DNA of 48,480 nt from Enorma burkinafasonensis (GCF_902150035.1 NZ_LR597512.1:1-48480); one strand, 5' to 3'; positions 33,151 through 40,451 are shown, counted from the stretch's first letter. A program made the numbers and translations. Notes: generated by a model not told the origin, from the letters alone.

Positions 33151-33501
33151 CTATCCCGATGATTCGATGTCTGCGAGCTGGTTTCGGCTCGAGATGGCTT
33201 TCCCGATAACCGGCGGCTTGTTGATGCCCTCGCCAGCAAGGAGATGAGTCGTCCTCCCAGACTGGTACACTATTGATGTTGAGGTGTGGCAGCCGGAACA
33301 GACCGCATGGGCTTCCTTGCCGCCAACCAAGGGGTAGTCTCAGTACTGGATGTAGGTCATGCCCCCGCAGAACGGGTGCGGGGCGAGTATGAAGCTGTAT
33401 GCGCTCTGGCCGGTGCTTTCGATGAGACTCACCATGACCTCGCGGAGGTACGCCATGGTGCGCCTTACCTTTTCGCGCATCTCGGTCGTGGCCATTTCCA
33501 T
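33151..33501 (-). pseudogene. Lar-like zinc-binding protein remnant
   Basis: Reads M-E-M-A-T-T-E-M-R-E-K and continues to P-F-C-G-G-M-T-Y-I-Q-Y, an in-frame TGA (33340-33342), then D-Y-P-L-V-G-G-K-E-A-H and V-C-S-G-C-H. The P-F-C-G-G and C-x-G-C pair around an aromatic/acidic block match Lar-family restriction-alleviation proteins of phages, whose usual first Cys (C-P-F-C) is His here. The TGA stands where Trp or Cys would be expected. Confidence 0.55.
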
Positions 33502-33533
33502 GACCTCATCGTTCGGAAGCTCTGTGACGTCGA

Positions 33534-33779
33534 TTATGCATTCTCCTCAACGATTCGAGCACCTCAGTTTTCGCAGAAAATGGGCTCATCATCGTATTTG
33601 TGGCGTCCATCGCATTCCGAGCGGCAAAACACGCAACTGTAGTCGACCATGCGGCACGTCCGCTCCGCGCGGCAGTTTCACACGGTGGCCGTGTCTCAGA
33701 CCGCGGCCATCTTGGAGACGCCAACTCCGCTCGGGCCTTCCTCCCCGCAGCAACCGCAGTGGAAGAACGCGAAGTGCAT
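33534..33779 (-). pseudogene. Cys-rich zinc-ribbon ORF with three in-frame TGAs
   Basis: A single frame from ATG 33779 (or 33818, inside repeat A) to TAA 33534 gives F-H-C-G-C-C-G-E-E-G, then Y-S-C-V-F-C-R-S-E-C-D and F-C-E-N-x-G-A-R-I-V-E, where x is TGA. TGA also falls at 33696 and 33678. No TAA or TAG occurs before the end. It resembles small zinc-ribbon genes of phages; the final C-x-x-C has TGA in place of the second Cys. Probably decayed. Confidence 0.5.
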
Positions 33780-33805
33780 TACGGACGAGTTGGAGTCCTC
33801 ATTTT

Positions 33806-33840
33806 GGAGCAGTGGCATTCTGGTTGGCAATCAAACGGGA
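33806..33840 (+). repeat. Cassette-junction repeat A
   Basis: Core GCAGTGGCATTCTGG, then TTGGCAATCAAACGG. Shares most positions with repeats B, C and D. Confidence 0.75.
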
Positions 33841-33958
33841 GAGTGCGCATACGCCCGGTGCATCCAGTCGCGCAACCGCCTTAAAGCGTCGAATATCGCA
33901 TCACGGCGGCCCGGTATCCCGCGGCCGCGCATCGCGGTGGGACTCGGCGGCACGGTAC

Positions 33959-33985
33959 AAAAAACGGGCCCCGGTCGGGGCCCGT
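33959..33985 (-). terminator. Terminator of the two tiny TM genes
   Basis: Perfect 10-bp stem ACGGGCCCCG/CGGGGCCCGT followed by six T on the minus strand. Confidence 0.88.
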
Positions 33986-33993
33986 CTCCTCAA

Positions 33994-34158
33994 TCAATCC
34001 CGGTCGATGTGCGACGCGTCGACTATCCGGCGCATCTTCGCGCGTAGCCTCGCGGCGCGCCAGTACGTCACGGCGAGCGATATAGCACCCCATAGCGGGT
34101 AGACGAACAGGAGCGCGACGACGAATATAACTATTGCGTATCCGATTACGTATTCCAT
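33994..34158 (-). CDS. 54-residue single-TM protein
   Basis: M-E-Y-V-I-G-Y-A-I-V-I-F opens a transmembrane helix (~4-32), followed by a basic tail (R-A-A-R-L-R-A-K-M-R-R). Intact frame with SD AGGTGA, and a terminator 9 bp after the stop. Size and layout resemble small phage/holin-like or membrane-associated regulatory proteins; no family assigned. Confidence 0.6.
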   Translation of the reverse strand: MEYVIGYAIVIFVVALLFVYPLWGAISLAVTYWRAARLRAKMRRIVDASHIDRD

Positions 34159-34162
34159 CGAG

Positions 34163-34255
34163 TCACCTCATAGACCGTCCGATGTGCACGCCCATGATAA
34201 ACGCCATGGCGCAGGCGACGAGCGCGAGCGCCGCGGCGATATGCCCATATCCCAT
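34163..34255 (-). CDS. 30-residue TM peptide
   Basis: M-G-Y-G-H-I then one hydrophobic helix (I-A-A-A-L-A-L-V-A-C-A-M) ending H-I-G-R-S-M-R. SD GGAGG, 7 nt upstream. Four bases before the next tiny TM gene, so they form a bicistron. Resembles type I toxin-like or small membrane peptides by shape only. Confidence 0.5.
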   Translation of the reverse strand: MGYGHIAAALALVACAMAFIMGVHIGRSMR

Positions 34256-34354
34256 TATACAGCCTCCAAACGGGGCTGCCCGGTCGGACCGGGCCACCTG
34301 AATCTATCGTCCATTCCCAGGGTGTGGGCTCGGTTGGCCTATAACGTCTTGCTC

Positions 34355-34400
34355 GTTTTGGGGCAATGGCATTCTGTGTGGCAGGCAAATTCGGAACGCA
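34355..34400 (+). repeat. Cassette-junction repeat B
   Basis: TTTTGGGGCAATGGCATTCT, then GTGTGGCAGGCAAATTCGG. Aligns with A and D over ~35 bp. Confidence 0.7.
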
Positions 34401-34485
34401 TCGGAGAGGCGGTGTGCAGCGACAGGCCGAAAGCGGTTGCTGCCGAGCTGTACAATTAGAAATACGACCAGATGAGGAGCATGAA

Positions 34486-34671
34486 ATGAGATTTCCCATG
34501 CCAGACTTTGTGAGAAGTCCTTACGTGGAGCACGGCAATAGGGCGGGCGACCCGGCATGGGTCGTTCGCGAGGACGCTCCTCAGGCGTTGCGAATCGAGC
34601 TGCAGAAGCAGATTGATCAATGGGAGAGAAAGCTCATCGATGCGAGACGCGAACTCGGATACAGAGCGTGA
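34486..34671 (+). CDS. Small orphan protein, 61 residues
   Basis: Reads M-R-F-P-M-P-D-F-V-R-S-P, then a C-terminal charged helix (Q-K-Q-I-D-Q-W-E-R-K-L). SD GAGGAG before ATG 34486. Lies between repeats B and C. Not recognised. Its first four residues equal those of the truncated ORF near 32751, which may be chance. Confidence 0.5.
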   Translation: MRFPMPDFVRSPYVEHGNRAGDPAWVVREDAPQALRIELQKQIDQWERKLIDARRELGYRA

Positions 34672-34715
34672 TATGTTTTGGAACAGCAGCGCCCTAACTG
34701 GCAAGCAAACAGAAG
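34672..34715 (+). repeat. Cassette-junction repeat C (diverged)
   Basis: TTTTGGAACAGCAGCGCCCT, then AACTGGCAAGCAAACAG; the most diverged copy. Immediately follows the stop of the 61-residue ORF. Confidence 0.55.
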
Positions 34716-34730
34716 AACGGGGCGTACTGC

Positions 34731-34790
34731 GTGAGGGTTGACGACAAGCCGTTTTCCGACCTAATCAGGGAAGCGGTGCAGGAGAGCTGA
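34731..34790 (+). pseudogene. C-terminal gene fragment after repeat C
   Basis: Twenty codons (V-R-V-D-D-K-P-F-S-D-L-I-R-E-A-V-Q-E-S) ending TGA that overlaps the next ATG (TGATG). Reads as the end of a longer gene cut at repeat C. Confidence 0.45.
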
Positions 34791-35041
34791 TGGAAGGCAT
34801 GTCCGGAATCATATCCGACAGGCTTCGGGAGCTGCGCGGCGAGCACTCCTGCAAGATCGGCATGAACGAGCCGACGCGTGTGGTAGACGGCATGCTTTAT
34901 GTGCCGTACTACGACACTAAGGACGGGAACGCTCCGGATGAGCCCCTCCCGATCCTCCTCATCGGTACTGACGGGAGCTTTACGGAAGTGTATGGCCCAT
35001 CTGAGGAATGGTTCAGGCTCATTGACCAGATTCCAGACTAA
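34790..35041 (+). CDS. Small acidic orphan protein, 83 residues
   Basis: Reads M-E-G-M-S-G-I-I-S-D-R-L-R-E-L, ending E-E-W-F-R-L-I-D-Q-I-P-D. Acidic, with predicted strand-rich middle (M-L-Y-V-P-Y-Y-D, L-P-I-L-L-I-G-T-D-G). Such small acidic proteins are often immunity or antitoxin proteins, but there is no direct evidence. SD GGAGAG; coupled to the fragment upstream. Lies between repeats C and D. Confidence 0.5.
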   Translation: MEGMSGIISDRLRELRGEHSCKIGMNEPTRVVDGMLYVPYYDTKDGNAPDEPLPILLIGTDGSFTEVYGPSEEWFRLIDQIPD

Positions 35042-35049
35042 CTTGTTGC

Positions 35050-35085
35050 AGGTTGGGGCAGTGGCATTCTGGCTGGTAATCACAC
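35050..35085 (+). repeat. Cassette-junction repeat D
   Basis: TTGGGGCAGTGGCATTCTGG, then CTGGTAATCACACTGAGG; 9 bp after the stop of the 83-residue ORF. Nearly identical to repeat A in the first 20 bp. Confidence 0.75.
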
Positions 35086-35124
35086 TGAGGGATGCTTTGG
35101 GATGGTGGTTGATACTCAAGAGCG

Positions 35125-35355
35125 ATGCAAGCGCTGGGCATCGACTATCGAGATAATGCCGAAGTGGTCAGAATCTCGGGCATGTTTTCTTACGGAGCTA
35201 TGGAGAACGGCGATTGTGGCGCAGGCCGATACATCGAGATCATCATGTCGCTGCTCGAGAAACCTAGGATAGCAACGACCCGCCGCGACGGACCATGCAA
35301 GCGATACCCGAAGATGTTCGATCTCGACGGCTACCGACTCGGCACATTTGGGTAA
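35125..35355 (+). CDS. Small orphan protein, 76 residues
   Basis: Reads M-Q-A-L-G-I-D-Y-R-D-N-A-E, with an Ile/Met-rich middle and a basic Arg/Lys patch (T-T-R-R-D-G-P-C-K-R-Y-P-K). Ribosome site poor (AAGAG). Starts 40 bp after repeat D. Unrecognised; may be a truncated gene. Confidence 0.4.
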   Translation: MQALGIDYRDNAEVVRISGMFSYGAMENGDCGAGRYIEIIMSLLEKPRIATTRRDGPCKRYPKMFDLDGYRLGTFG

Positions 35356-35364
35356 GATATCGGA

Positions 35365-35379
35365 GAATACGTTGTATTC
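35365..35379. promoter_or_regulatory. Palindromic operator of the TA operon
   Basis: GAATAC-GTT-GTATTC, a perfect 6-bp inverted repeat 16 bp before the antitoxin ATG; suits autorepression by a ribbon-helix-helix antitoxin. Confidence 0.6.
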
Positions 35380-35394
35380 GTTAGGGAGGTTGCC

Positions 35395-35610
35395 ATGGCC
35401 ACGATGACGATTAGGATGAGCCAGGAGGAAGCGGCGATCGCGAAGAAGTACGCGGAGTTCACGGGGCAGTCGTTCTCCGAGTTCGCGCGCCGCGCGATCG
35501 CGGACGCCATCGACGATGAGTGCGACACGGCGCTCCTCGAGAAGGCGATACGCGAGGATGACGGCGAGCGCGTGAGCCATGCCGAGCTCATGAAGGAGCT
35601 CGCGCGATGA
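35395..35610 (+). CDS. RelB/ParD-type RHH antitoxin
   Basis: 71 residues. The N-terminal strand T-M-T-I-R-M-S followed by two helices (E-E-A-A-I-A-K-K-Y-A-E-F-T-G-Q-S-F-S-E-F) is the ribbon-helix-helix fold. An acidic C-terminal helix should bind the toxin. Its stop overlaps the toxin ATG (ATGA). SD GGGAGG. Operator upstream. Confidence 0.85.
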   Translation: MATMTIRMSQEEAAIAKKYAEFTGQSFSEFARRAIADAIDDECDTALLEKAIREDDGERVSHAELMKELAR

Positions 35611-35876
35611 GCTGGCGCGTGGAGTACTCGAAGCGGGCCGCCAAGACGCTGAGGAAGATGGACCGGTTCGACCGCACTATGATCCTCGAGTGGGTCGACA
35701 GGAACCTCGAGGGTTGCGAGAACCCCAGGGCCCATGGGAAGTCCCTTACGGGAAACTACAGCGGCATGTGGCGCTACCGGGTCGGGAAGTACAGGATCCT
35801 ATGCCGGATCGAGGACGGCGCCCTCGTCGTTCACGCGCTCGAGATCGGGCACGGGCGCGAGGTCTACCAATCATGA
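35607..35876 (+). CDS. RelE/ParE superfamily toxin
   Basis: 89 residues: W-R-V-E-Y-S-K-R-A-A-K-T-L-R-K-M-D, then G-N-Y-S-G-M-W-R-Y-R-V-G-K-Y-R, and C-terminal H-A-L-E-I-G-H-G-R-E-V-Y. This W-R-Y-R-V-G-x-Y-R core is typical of RelE-like ribosome-dependent mRNA interferases. Overlap with the antitoxin gene marks a type II TA module. Confidence 0.88.
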   Translation: MSWRVEYSKRAAKTLRKMDRFDRTMILEWVDRNLEGCENPRAHGKSLTGNYSGMWRYRVGKYRILCRIEDGALVVHALEIGHGREVYQS

Positions 35877-35906
35877 GGCAATCGGAAGCATCACGGAAGA
35901 GGGGTC

Positions 35907-36284
35907 ATGGCTGAGTTTCTTGCCGTCGCGATCGGCGGCGCGGTGGGGAGCCTGGGGCGCTGGGGCATCGGCATCGTTCTGGGCTCGTGGCTGCCCGGCA
36001 TCCCCGCGGGGACCTTCGTCGCCAACGTGCTCGCGGGCCTCATCATCGGCACGGTGACCGGCGCGCATGCTGTGGTGCCGCTTCCCGAACCATGGCGCCT
36101 GCTGCTCACAGTCGGCCTGTGCGGAGGTCTCTCGACGTTTTCGACCTTCTCCAACGAGACGGTCCGCATGCTCGAGGTGGGCCAGCTCGGCGGGGCGGCG
36201 CTGAACATCGCACTCAACGTCGCGACGTGTTTGGTCGCCGTGTGGCTGGGATCGCGCTTGGGCATGAGAATCGCGGCGTTCTAA
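35907..36284 (+). CDS. crcB: Fluoride channel CrcB/FluC
   Basis: 125 residues, four transmembrane helices. Signature G-G-A-V-G-S-L-G-R-W (10-19), N40 in F-V-A-N-V-L-A-G, and the pore/Na+ segment G-L-S-T-F-S-T-F-S-N-E (74-84) with the Phe box. A dual-topology dimeric channel expelling fluoride. SD GAGGGG. No fluoride riboswitch is visible upstream; it begins 30 bp after the toxin gene and may be read with it. Confidence 0.94.
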   Translation: MAEFLAVAIGGAVGSLGRWGIGIVLGSWLPGIPAGTFVANVLAGLIIGTVTGAHAVVPLPEPWRLLLTVGLCGGLSTFSTFSNETVRMLEVGQLGGAALNIALNVATCLVAVWLGSRLGMRIAAF

Positions 36285-36336
36285 GGCGCATGCGTGGTGG
36301 GCTGCCGATTTGCTACGGGATCTTAAGGGGGAGCAT

Positions 36337-36531
36337 ATGGGGGAGCGGATCTTGATTGACGTCGACCGCCTGCGCGCGGCGCTCATGGACGATACGGGTT
36401 CCGCCATGTTCGCCGCGTCGCCCTGGGCGGTCATGGATCTTTCCGACCTCGAGCGTGCGCCCGCCGAGGAGCTGGTCCGCGAGGCCGAGCGCCGCGGCTG
36501 GGATCTGCGTCGGTTCGAGGCACGGCAATAG
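36337..36531 (+). CDS. Small acidic protein, 64 residues, unknown
   Basis: M-G-E-R-I-L-I-D-V-D-R-L-R-A-A-L, ending W-D-L-R-R-F-E-A-R-Q. Acidic and helical, no known motif. Start 36337 has AAGGGGGAG upstream; the frame extends to 36310 without an SD. 52 bp after crcB. Confidence 0.6.
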   Translation: MGERILIDVDRLRAALMDDTGSAMFAASPWAVMDLSDLERAPAEELVREAERRGWDLRRFEARQ

Positions 36532-36640
36532 GGGTCCGCGGACCAGCGGTGCAAGTTGCGACCCTGTCTGTCGAGCGACGTCCCCTGGGAGTGCATGTGC
36601 GCTGCGCTCTGGGATTTCTGGCTTTTGATGGGCAGATAGC

Positions 36641-36672
36641 AAAACAGCTCAGAGCGGAGATGCTCTGAGCTG
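36641..36672 (-). terminator. Terminator after tRNA-Val
   Basis: 11-bp perfect stem (36645-36655 with 36662-36672), 6-nt loop, then TTTT on the minus strand. Confidence 0.85.
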
Positions 36673-36680
36673 CGAAAGTT

Positions 36681-36755
36681 TGGTGGGCGTTACAAGATTT
36701 GAACTTGTGACCTCTTCCGTGTCAGGGAAGCGCTCTCCCCCTGAGCTAAACGCCC
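36681..36755 (-). tRNA. tRNA-Val(GAC)
   Basis: Acceptor GGGCGTT/AACGCCC, anticodon stem CTTCC/GGAAG with loop CTGACAC (GAC), T-loop GTTCAAATC, encoded ACCA. The 3' end faces the accessory block. Confidence 0.96.
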
Positions 36756-36829
36756 TTGTGCTTTTCAGCGATAGCTATACTACCATGACCGCCCCCGCGT
36801 GCCAACGACAAATTTCCGAACTTTCAAAA

Positions 36830-37756
36830 CTACGACGTCCGCGGCTGCTTGTCCTTCGAGAAATTGAGGTTCTGGAAGGTGTCGGCGATGAAGCGGTCGT
36901 CGAAATGGCGGTCCACGTACTCCTCGAACGCGTTCTGCGGCGGGACGCCTTCCTGGCGCTGCCCCGAGCGGTAGAAGCACGCCACCGTCATGACGATGTC
37001 GAGCGCGATGAAGATACTCAGGAGGCTCACGAGGATCACCTGGCCGCGCCGCGTGGGCTCGCCGATGCGGTAGAGCAGCTCGGGCATGATCGCCTTGCAC
37101 CACACGATGCCGAGGATGCCCCAGGCGATGAGGAAGCGCCAGGCGACCCATTGCGTGATGTGGTCGGGGAAGTGGAGGTAGGACCACGACCAGGCGTGCA
37201 TGACGGTCTCCATGCTCCAGCCGGCGATCTGCTCGAGCAGGCCGCCGAGCGCCGCGGAGATGAGGAAGATCATCCAGAGCGGCTGGTCGCGCAGGCGCCA
37301 GAGCACGACGGTGAGGAGCACCGCACCGCAGCCGTAGAGCGGCGAGAACGGTCCCCAGACGAGGCCGACCCGGCTCTCCAGCACACCGTAGAGCACGTAC
37401 ATCCAGACGGTCTCGAGCAAAAGGCCCAGGACCGAGGCGACGAGGAACAGCAATATATATTGGTAGAGGCCGGGCTTGTGGTCGTTGAGGAAGTCGTCGC
37501 GGAGCTCGAGGCGGGCGGCGAGGATGACCTTGCGCTGCGCCTTGGAGATCTTGGGGCGGAGCTTGTTGCGCCCGAAGCTATCGTTCTCCGTCCAGATCGC
37601 GTCCTCGTAGACGCCGGCGTCGATGCGGCCCTGCTTGAGCATGCGCTTGAACGCCTTGCCCTGCCCGCGCCAGTCCTGGTAGCGGGCGACGGCCCCGGTG
37701 ACGAGCCGCGCGATGAGGAAGAGCACGACGATGACGATGGATATGGTGAACAGCAC
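36830..37756 (-). CDS. Putative ABC transporter permease-type membrane protein (CmpB-like)
   Basis: 308 residues. TM helix at 1-20, a soluble basic region to ~95, then about five further helices (~100-130, 138-160, 165-185, 205-230, 240-262) and a hydrophilic C-terminus. The L-L-L-E-T-V-W-M-Y-V-L-Y-G and W-G-P-F-S-P-L-Y-G-C-G blocks match the putative ABC transporter permease (type IV, CmpB) family of Firmicutes and Coriobacteria. No ATPase partner nearby, so transport is unproven. Starts M-L-F-T-I-S at 37756. Confidence 0.78.
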   Translation of the reverse strand: MLFTISIVIVVLFLIARLVTGAVARYQDWRGQGKAFKRMLKQGRIDAGVYEDAIWTENDSFGRNKLRPKISKAQRKVILAARLELRDDFLNDHKPGLYQYILLFLVASVLGLLLETVWMYVLYGVLESRVGLVWGPFSPLYGCGAVLLTVVLWRLRDQPLWMIFLISAALGGLLEQIAGWSMETVMHAWSWSYLHFPDHITQWVAWRFLIAWGILGIVWCKAIMPELLYRIGEPTRRGQVILVSLLSIFIALDIVMTVACFYRSGQRQEGVPPQNAFEEYVDRHFDDRFIADTFQNLNFSKDKQPRTS

Positions 37757-37893
37757 GGTGCGTCCAATCGGAAGCGGGCGGCCTGCCCGGCAGATGTCGA
37801 GGATGTGTAGAGGCGGGTCCAGCCGATGACCAGCGAAAACCCGAGCGGCACACGTGCATCATTGTACCCACGGAACTTTTTTCAAAAACAGGC

Positions 37894-37922
37894 TTGCACT
37901 CGGTTGGGTTCTCGCGTATATT
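37894..37922 (+). promoter_or_regulatory. Promoter of tRNA-Gly
   Basis: TTGCAC, 17-bp spacer, TATATT; tRNA starts 12 bp after the -10. Confidence 0.85.
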
Positions 37923-37933
37923 ATTTCCCGCAA

Positions 37934-38009
37934 GCGGACATGGCTCAGTTGGTAGAGCACAACCTTGCCAAGGTTGGGGTCGCGGGTTCGAGCCCCGTTG
38001 TCCGCTCCA
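37934..38009 (+). tRNA. tRNA-Gly(GCC)
   Basis: Acceptor GCGGACA/TGTCCGC, anticodon stem CAACC/GGTTG with GCC, T-arm GTTCGAGCC, encoded CCA. Confidence 0.97.
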
Positions 38010-38018
38010 TCGCATGTC

Positions 38019-38046
38019 AAAGGCCGGATGCAAGTTCGGCCTTTTT
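38019..38046 (+). terminator. Terminator after tRNA-Gly
   Basis: AAAGGCCG/CGGCCTTT stem, 10-nt loop, T5. Confidence 0.85.
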
Positions 38047-38050
38047 CATC

Positions 38051-38124
38051 GGCGACGTGGCCAAGTGGTAAGGCAGAGGCCTGCAAAGCCTTTACCCCCA
38101 GTTCGAATCTGGGCGTCGCCTCCA
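38051..38124 (+). tRNA. tRNA-Cys(GCA)
   Basis: Acceptor GGCGACG/CGTCGCC, anticodon loop with GCA, T-arm GTTCGAATC, encoded CCA. Lies four bases after the previous terminator. Confidence 0.97.
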
Positions 38125-38132
38125 TCGCAAGG

Positions 38133-38160
38133 AAAGGGCACCGCGCGCGGTGCCCTTTTT
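38133..38160 (+). terminator. Terminator after tRNA-Cys
   Basis: 12-bp perfect stem AAAGGGCACCGC/GCGGTGCCCTTT with T5. Confidence 0.9.
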
Positions 38161-38225
38161 GCGTTCGATGGGGGATGCGCCCGCAGGGGGCGGACCTGTG
38201 AGGGTGGCCCGGCGGCGCGCCTGCG

Positions 38226-39548
38226 CTAGCCGTCCACGTCCGTCTTGCCGATCATGATGTTCAGGATCTCGACGTCGGTGGGCTTCATGCCCACGCGCCC
38301 CACGTAGCCCATGCTCGCGATGGTCTCCTCGATGGTGTCCTGCACCAGGCCCTCGCCCGCCCGGAAGCTGCGGCCGGCCATCGCCATGTCGTGGCCCAGG
38401 ATCGCCGCGTCGACGGCGGCCGAGATCTTGGCGGCGCAGCTCGACTTGGCGCCGTCGCAGACGATGCCGCCCACGTTGGCGAGGGTGTTCACCACGGTCG
38501 CCCCGATCTGCTCGAGCGTGCCGCCGGCCATCCACGTGATGGCGGCACCGGCCCCGCACGCGGCACAGACCGCCCCGCAGAAGGCCGAGAGCGCGCCGAT
38601 GTAGCTCTTCACGTGGATCGCCACGAGGTCGGAGAGCGCGGCGGCCCGCAGGAGCCGGTCGCCCTCGACGCCGAGCCGCTCGGCGTACTCCATGACCGGC
38701 AGGCTCGCCGTGATACCCTGGTTTCCCGAGCCGCAGACGATGACCACCGGCAGCGCGCACCCGCTCATGCGGGCGTCCGAGCCGGCGGCCGCCCGCGCGC
38801 GGGCGCAGCACGACGCGCTGTCGGGATAGGAGGAGAGGATCGTGCGCCCCACCTCGGCGCCCCAGGGATGGGCGAGCCCCTCCCGCGAGATGGCGTCGTT
38901 GAGCTCCATCTGCTGCGCGAGGACATCGCGTGCCGCCGTGATGTCGCCCTCGTCCGCGAAGGCGACGATGCCCTCGAGCGAGAGGCGCGCGTCCTCGCTG
39001 GCGCGCTCGCTGTCGTCCTCGGCAGCGGCAGCCGCCTCGGCAGAGCCCTCGATCGCTGCGCCGTCGAGCGCGCGGTAGACGACATCGGTGTGGTGCTCGG
39101 CGATGACCACCTCGGCGCGGTGCCCCGCCGCGGTCGCGACAACCTTGATATAAAGGTTGGGCACGCCCTCGGCGAGCGTCACCTGGGCGAAACCCGGCTG
39201 CGCGAGCAGCTCGCGCGCACGGGCGCGGTCGGCGTCGTCGAGCGACTCGAGCACCTCGAGCGCGCTTTTCGCATCGCCGCCCACGCAGCCCAGCGTCGCC
39301 GCGGCCTCGATGCCGCGCATGCCGCCCGAGTTGGGCACCGTCACGCTCATCACGTTCTTGATGATGTTGCCCGAGCAGGCGAGGTCGAGGCGCTCGGGCT
39401 CGCGCCCCAGCGTCTCGCGCGCGAGCGCCGCTGCGTAGGCGACGGCGATGGGCTCGGTGCAGCCGAGTGCGCACACGAGCTCGCGGTTCAGGATGGCGCA
39501 GAAGAGCTCGTCGCGTTCTGCAGGGGAGAGCGGGGGTTCGCTGGGCAT
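38226..39548 (-). CDS. L-cysteine desulfidase family protein (UPF0597/CyuA-like)
   Basis: 440 residues. [4Fe-4S] enzyme family degrading L-cysteine to pyruvate, ammonia and sulfide, related to serine dehydratase alpha chains. Landmarks: A-L-G-C-T-E-P-I-A-V-A-Y-A (N-terminal Cys), C-S-G-N-I-I-K-N-V, P-N-S-G-G-M-R-G, G-S-G-N-Q-G-I-T, and C-D-G-A-K-S-S-C-A near the end, which together supply the cluster cysteines. ATG 39548 is chosen over GTG 39554 because AGGAG lies 8 nt before the ATG. Neighbouring tRNA-Cys is probably coincidence. Confidence 0.9.
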   Translation of the reverse strand: MPSEPPLSPAERDELFCAILNRELVCALGCTEPIAVAYAAALARETLGREPERLDLACSGNIIKNVMSVTVPNSGGMRGIEAAATLGCVGGDAKSALEVLESLDDADRARARELLAQPGFAQVTLAEGVPNLYIKVVATAAGHRAEVVIAEHHTDVVYRALDGAAIEGSAEAAAAAEDDSERASEDARLSLEGIVAFADEGDITAARDVLAQQMELNDAISREGLAHPWGAEVGRTILSSYPDSASCCARARAAAGSDARMSGCALPVVIVCGSGNQGITASLPVMEYAERLGVEGDRLLRAAALSDLVAIHVKSYIGALSAFCGAVCAACGAGAAITWMAGGTLEQIGATVVNTLANVGGIVCDGAKSSCAAKISAAVDAAILGHDMAMAGRSFRAGEGLVQDTIEETIASMGYVGRVGMKPTDVEILNIMIGKTDVDG

Positions 39549-39665
39549 GGGCACGCTCCTGGTCTCGGATGCCGGTGTTCGTGCATAATTCTAGCCTCGA
39601 CATGCATACTCCGCCTCCAGGCGCCATCGCGCGTCGGGTAATGGAGGGGAATCGCGGGCAGGCGT

Positions 39666-40451
39666 TCAGCGCCCGCGATGGGTGTCCTGCACGATGTCGA
39701 GCAGCCCGCGCTCCTGCCGCTCGCAGAAGCGCTCCTCGACCTCGTCGAAGCGCTCCGCGAACTCGGCCATGGAGCCGCACCAGGTGGCGCGCACCGGCTT
39801 GCCCGAGCCCACGTAGGCGGTCTGGATCCCGCAGTCGGGCGTGGGGAAGTCGCGCTTGGGGTCGTTGCCGACCATGAGAACCTCCCCGGGCTCAAGGCCG
39901 AGCGCCGCGAGCGCCTCGAGGTAGTAACGGGGGCTCGGCTTGCAGCGCGTGCTGTTCTCCATCGAGGTCACGAGCTCGAACGGCATGTCGAGCATCTCGC
40001 CCCAGCCCATGCGGCACTCGATGCAGGCCCGGCTGAAGCTCGGGTTGGTGAGCAGCGCGATGCGGATGCCGCGGTCCGCGAGCATGGCCACGGCCTCGTG
40101 CGCGCCCGGGCGCGGTCGCGCGGCGATGATGCTGTCGTTGCGGTGGGGGAGCACGTCGCGCTCGTAGCACGCGAAGGCGTCGGCAATTACCGGGTCGTCG
40201 AGGGGGACGCCCGTGCGCTGTCTGATCGCGTCGTTGAAGAAGGCGAGGTTGGTGCGGTCGTCGCCGTCATCGCGCGCGTTGTTGTTGAGGCTGAGCAGCG
40301 CGCCGCCGAAGGCGGCGAACGCCGAGAACGGGTTGATGCGCGCGATGTCGCCGAGCAGGCGCGCCTCGTCCCGCGCGTAGACGGCGATGAAGGCGCTCAG
40401 GTTGATGCTGAGCAGCGTGTCGTCCATATCGAACAGAACGGCTTTGAGCAC
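39666..40451 (-). CDS. HAD family hydrolase
   Basis: 261 residues. HAD motif I D8-M-D10-D-T, motif II L-L-T-N (L-L-T-N-P-S), motif III Lys in R-C-K-P-S-P-R, motif IV G-N-D-P-K-R-D. The long insert between motifs I and II gives a C1-type helical cap. Substrate unknown. Start GTG at 40451, set by GAGGAGG 7 nt upstream; longer frames lack an SD. Confidence 0.88.
   Translation of the reverse strand: MLKAVLFDMDDTLLSINLSAFIAVYARDEARLLGDIARINPFSAFAAFGGALLSLNNNARDDGDDRTNLAFFNDAIRQRTGVPLDDPVIADAFACYERDVLPHRNDSIIAARPRPGAHEAVAMLADRGIRIALLTNPSFSRACIECRMGWGEMLDMPFELVTSMENSTRCKPSPRYYLEALAALGLEPGEVLMVGNDPKRDFPTPDCGIQTAYVGSGKPVRATWCGSMAEFAERFDEVEERFCERQERGLLDIVQDTHRGR

Noticed and set aside
32740-33162. Plus-strand ORF of 140 codons
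   Set aside because: The minus strand in this stretch gives more coherent gene-like frames, with ribosome sites.
33806-35090. Classical integron attC sites
   Set aside because: The repeats lack a convincing pair of RYYYAAC/GTTRRRY boxes and no integron integrase is seen, so only a looser cassette-repeat claim is made.
35877-35906. Fluoride riboswitch before crcB
   Set aside because: Only 30 bp separate it from the toxin gene and no consensus is visible.
38051-39548. Functional link between tRNA-Cys and cysteine desulfidase
   Set aside because: Separate, opposite-strand units with terminators between them; adjacency is probably chance.
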